From: Mesorhizobium terrae
GTDB taxonomy: Bacteria > Pseudomonadota > Alphaproteobacteria > Rhizobiales > Rhizobiaceae
Reading direction: 5' to 3'
DNA: 64,000 nt
Assembly: GCF_008727715.1 (NCBI RefSeq)
Contig: NZ_CP044218.1
Coordinates: forward strand, 372,001 to 436,000
Shown: positions 63,302 through 64,000 of the stretch, piece by piece
Layout: the number at the start of each line of letters is the position of its first letter
Numbering within the stretch: position 1 is the first letter of the stretch
Position numbers and translations under genes: made by a program
The notes under the pieces: model-generated
What the model was told of the DNA's origin: nothing
What the model saw: only the letters and a program-made list of their open reading frames with translations
Databases searched by the model: none

Positions 63302-64000
63302 TTACATGTGCTGTTCCAGCGCACGGCCTTCGGCGTAGGCTTCCTGTTCCTTGCCGTAATATTCGGGCGACGGGAAATCCCACCAGCCGGTGACGAAAGG
63401 ACCAGCAGCATCGCGAGAGGTCGTCACCTCGACCAGCGCCGGCGCGCCGCAATCGAGCGCCGCCCTCAGCGTCTTTTCGAGCTGGTCGGATTCCTCGACC
63501 TTCCAGGCCTGCATGCCGAAGTTTTTCGCCACTTCGGAGATGTTGGCCGTGTAAGGCTCGCCATTGCCCTTGTGATGGTTGAATTCGCTGGCGACGTGGC
63601 GGCCCATGAATTTGCGCTGACCGCCGCGGATCGACATGTAGCCACGGTTGTTCTGGACGAGGAAGACGGCCGGGATGTCGTTCATGACGGCTGTGCCCAT
63701 TTCAGGCAGCGACATCATGAAATCGCCATCGCCGACGACCGCGACCACCTGCCTGTCCGGCATGGCGAGTTTGGCGCCGAGGGCTGCCGGCACCGCCCAG
63801 CCCATCGGCGAGAAGGAGCCCGAGGTCAGGTGAGTGCGCGGCTCATAGACCGGGAAGGTCTGCTTGACCGCGCCTTGCGTGTTGCCGGAGCCGGCGAGGA
63901 TGATGCCGTCGCGCGCCATGACGTTGCGCAGCGCGCCGAGCGGGCGCTGCGAGGTGAACGGACTTTCGTGGGAATCGCGGCGCGGTGCCAACATTTCCTC
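63302..64000 (-). CDS. Thiamine pyrophosphate enzyme, C-terminal part (cut by window edge)
   Basis: The reading frame is open to the window end, so the 5' part lies beyond 64000; at least 232 residues are seen. It holds the C-terminal TPP-binding domain of acetolactate synthase-like enzymes: SFSPMGWAVPAALGAKLA and VVGDGDFMMSLPEMG, then NNRGYMSIR, the GDG...NN thiamine motif. The tail FVTGWWDFPSPEYYG is distinctive. Decarboxylase, ligase and lyase members share this domain, so the reaction is open. It appears to be upstream in an operon with the HisD-like and amidase-like genes. Confidence 0.88.
   Translation of the reverse strand, partial: EEMLAPRRDSHESPFTSQRPLGALRNVMARDGIILAGSGNTQGAVKQTFPVYEPRTHLTSGSFSPMGWAVPAALGAKLAMPDRQVVAVVGDGDFMMSLPEMGTAVMNDIPAVFLVQNNRGYMSIRGGQRKFMGRHVASEFNHHKGNGEPYTANISEVAKNFGMQAWKVEESDQLEKTLRAALDCGAPALVEVTTSRDAAGPFVTGWWDFPSPEYYGKEQEAYAEGRALEQHM

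Overview
The window looks like chromosomal DNA from an alphaproteobacterium of the Rhizobiales, most like Mesorhizobium or a close relative. This rests on the high GC content, the number of ABC-importer catabolic operons, the rhizobial-type rhamnose genes and C-P lyase cluster, and intergenic palindromes of a kind common in that group. The genus is an inference. I see no rRNA, tRNA, insertion sequence, phage gene or CRISPR array. Genes are dense, often overlap by 4 to 11 bases, and fall into catabolic modules, each with its own transporter and regulator.

Region 1 (1-11942, plus strand) is one long operon: a CUT2-type sugar/polyol importer (binding protein, double ATPase, permease), a SorC-type regulator, an aldo/keto reductase, a GlpD-like FAD dehydrogenase, a class I aldolase, an FGGY kinase and a GMC oxidoreductase. 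The enzymes can be ordered as kinase, dehydrogenase, aldolase. This suggests a polyol pathway related to, but different from, the rhizobial erythritol locus. A 14-bp perfect palindrome precedes the promoter.

Region 2 (11960-23388) is a complete C-P lyase module: phnG-H-I-J-K-L, a hexapeptide acyltransferase, phnC-D-E, a 2H-phosphoesterase-like gene, phnM and phnN on the minus strand, with phnF divergent. A 7-6-7 palindrome between phnF and phnG is the likely PhnF operator. phnP and phnO are absent from the window.

Region 3 (23440-28912, minus) holds a GntR regulator, NanE epimerase, a ROK-family NanK-like kinase without the usual zinc cysteines, and a CUT1 importer without an ATPase gene. 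It probably takes up N-acetylmannosamine or a related amino sugar. Matching 13-bp operator candidates lie on both sides of the regulator gene.

Region 4 (29102-40909) is the L-rhamnose locus: rhaR-K-T-P-Q-S, rhaI, rhaM and a class II aldolase on the minus strand, with the bifunctional aldolase/dehydrogenase rhaD divergent. rhaM carries a clear single-base frameshift.

Region 5 (41027-51849) has a 2920-residue autotransporter, with a glycine-rich N-terminus, PATR-type repeats, a 14-copy repeat of about 20 residues and a C-terminal barrel. It is divergent from a membrane-anchored ToxR/CadC-like regulator with TPRs.

Region 6 (51920-64000) holds a polyamine-type ABC importer with a class III aminotransferase and a TIM-barrel isomerase-like protein, a divergent MocR regulator, and a second minus-strand operon: a TPP enzyme cut by the window edge, a HisD-like dehydrogenase and a dimethylformamidase large-subunit homologue. 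That last set is the least explained part of the window. The best candidates for undescribed biology are this set, the Region 1 polyol operon and the 2H phosphoesterase in the phn cluster.
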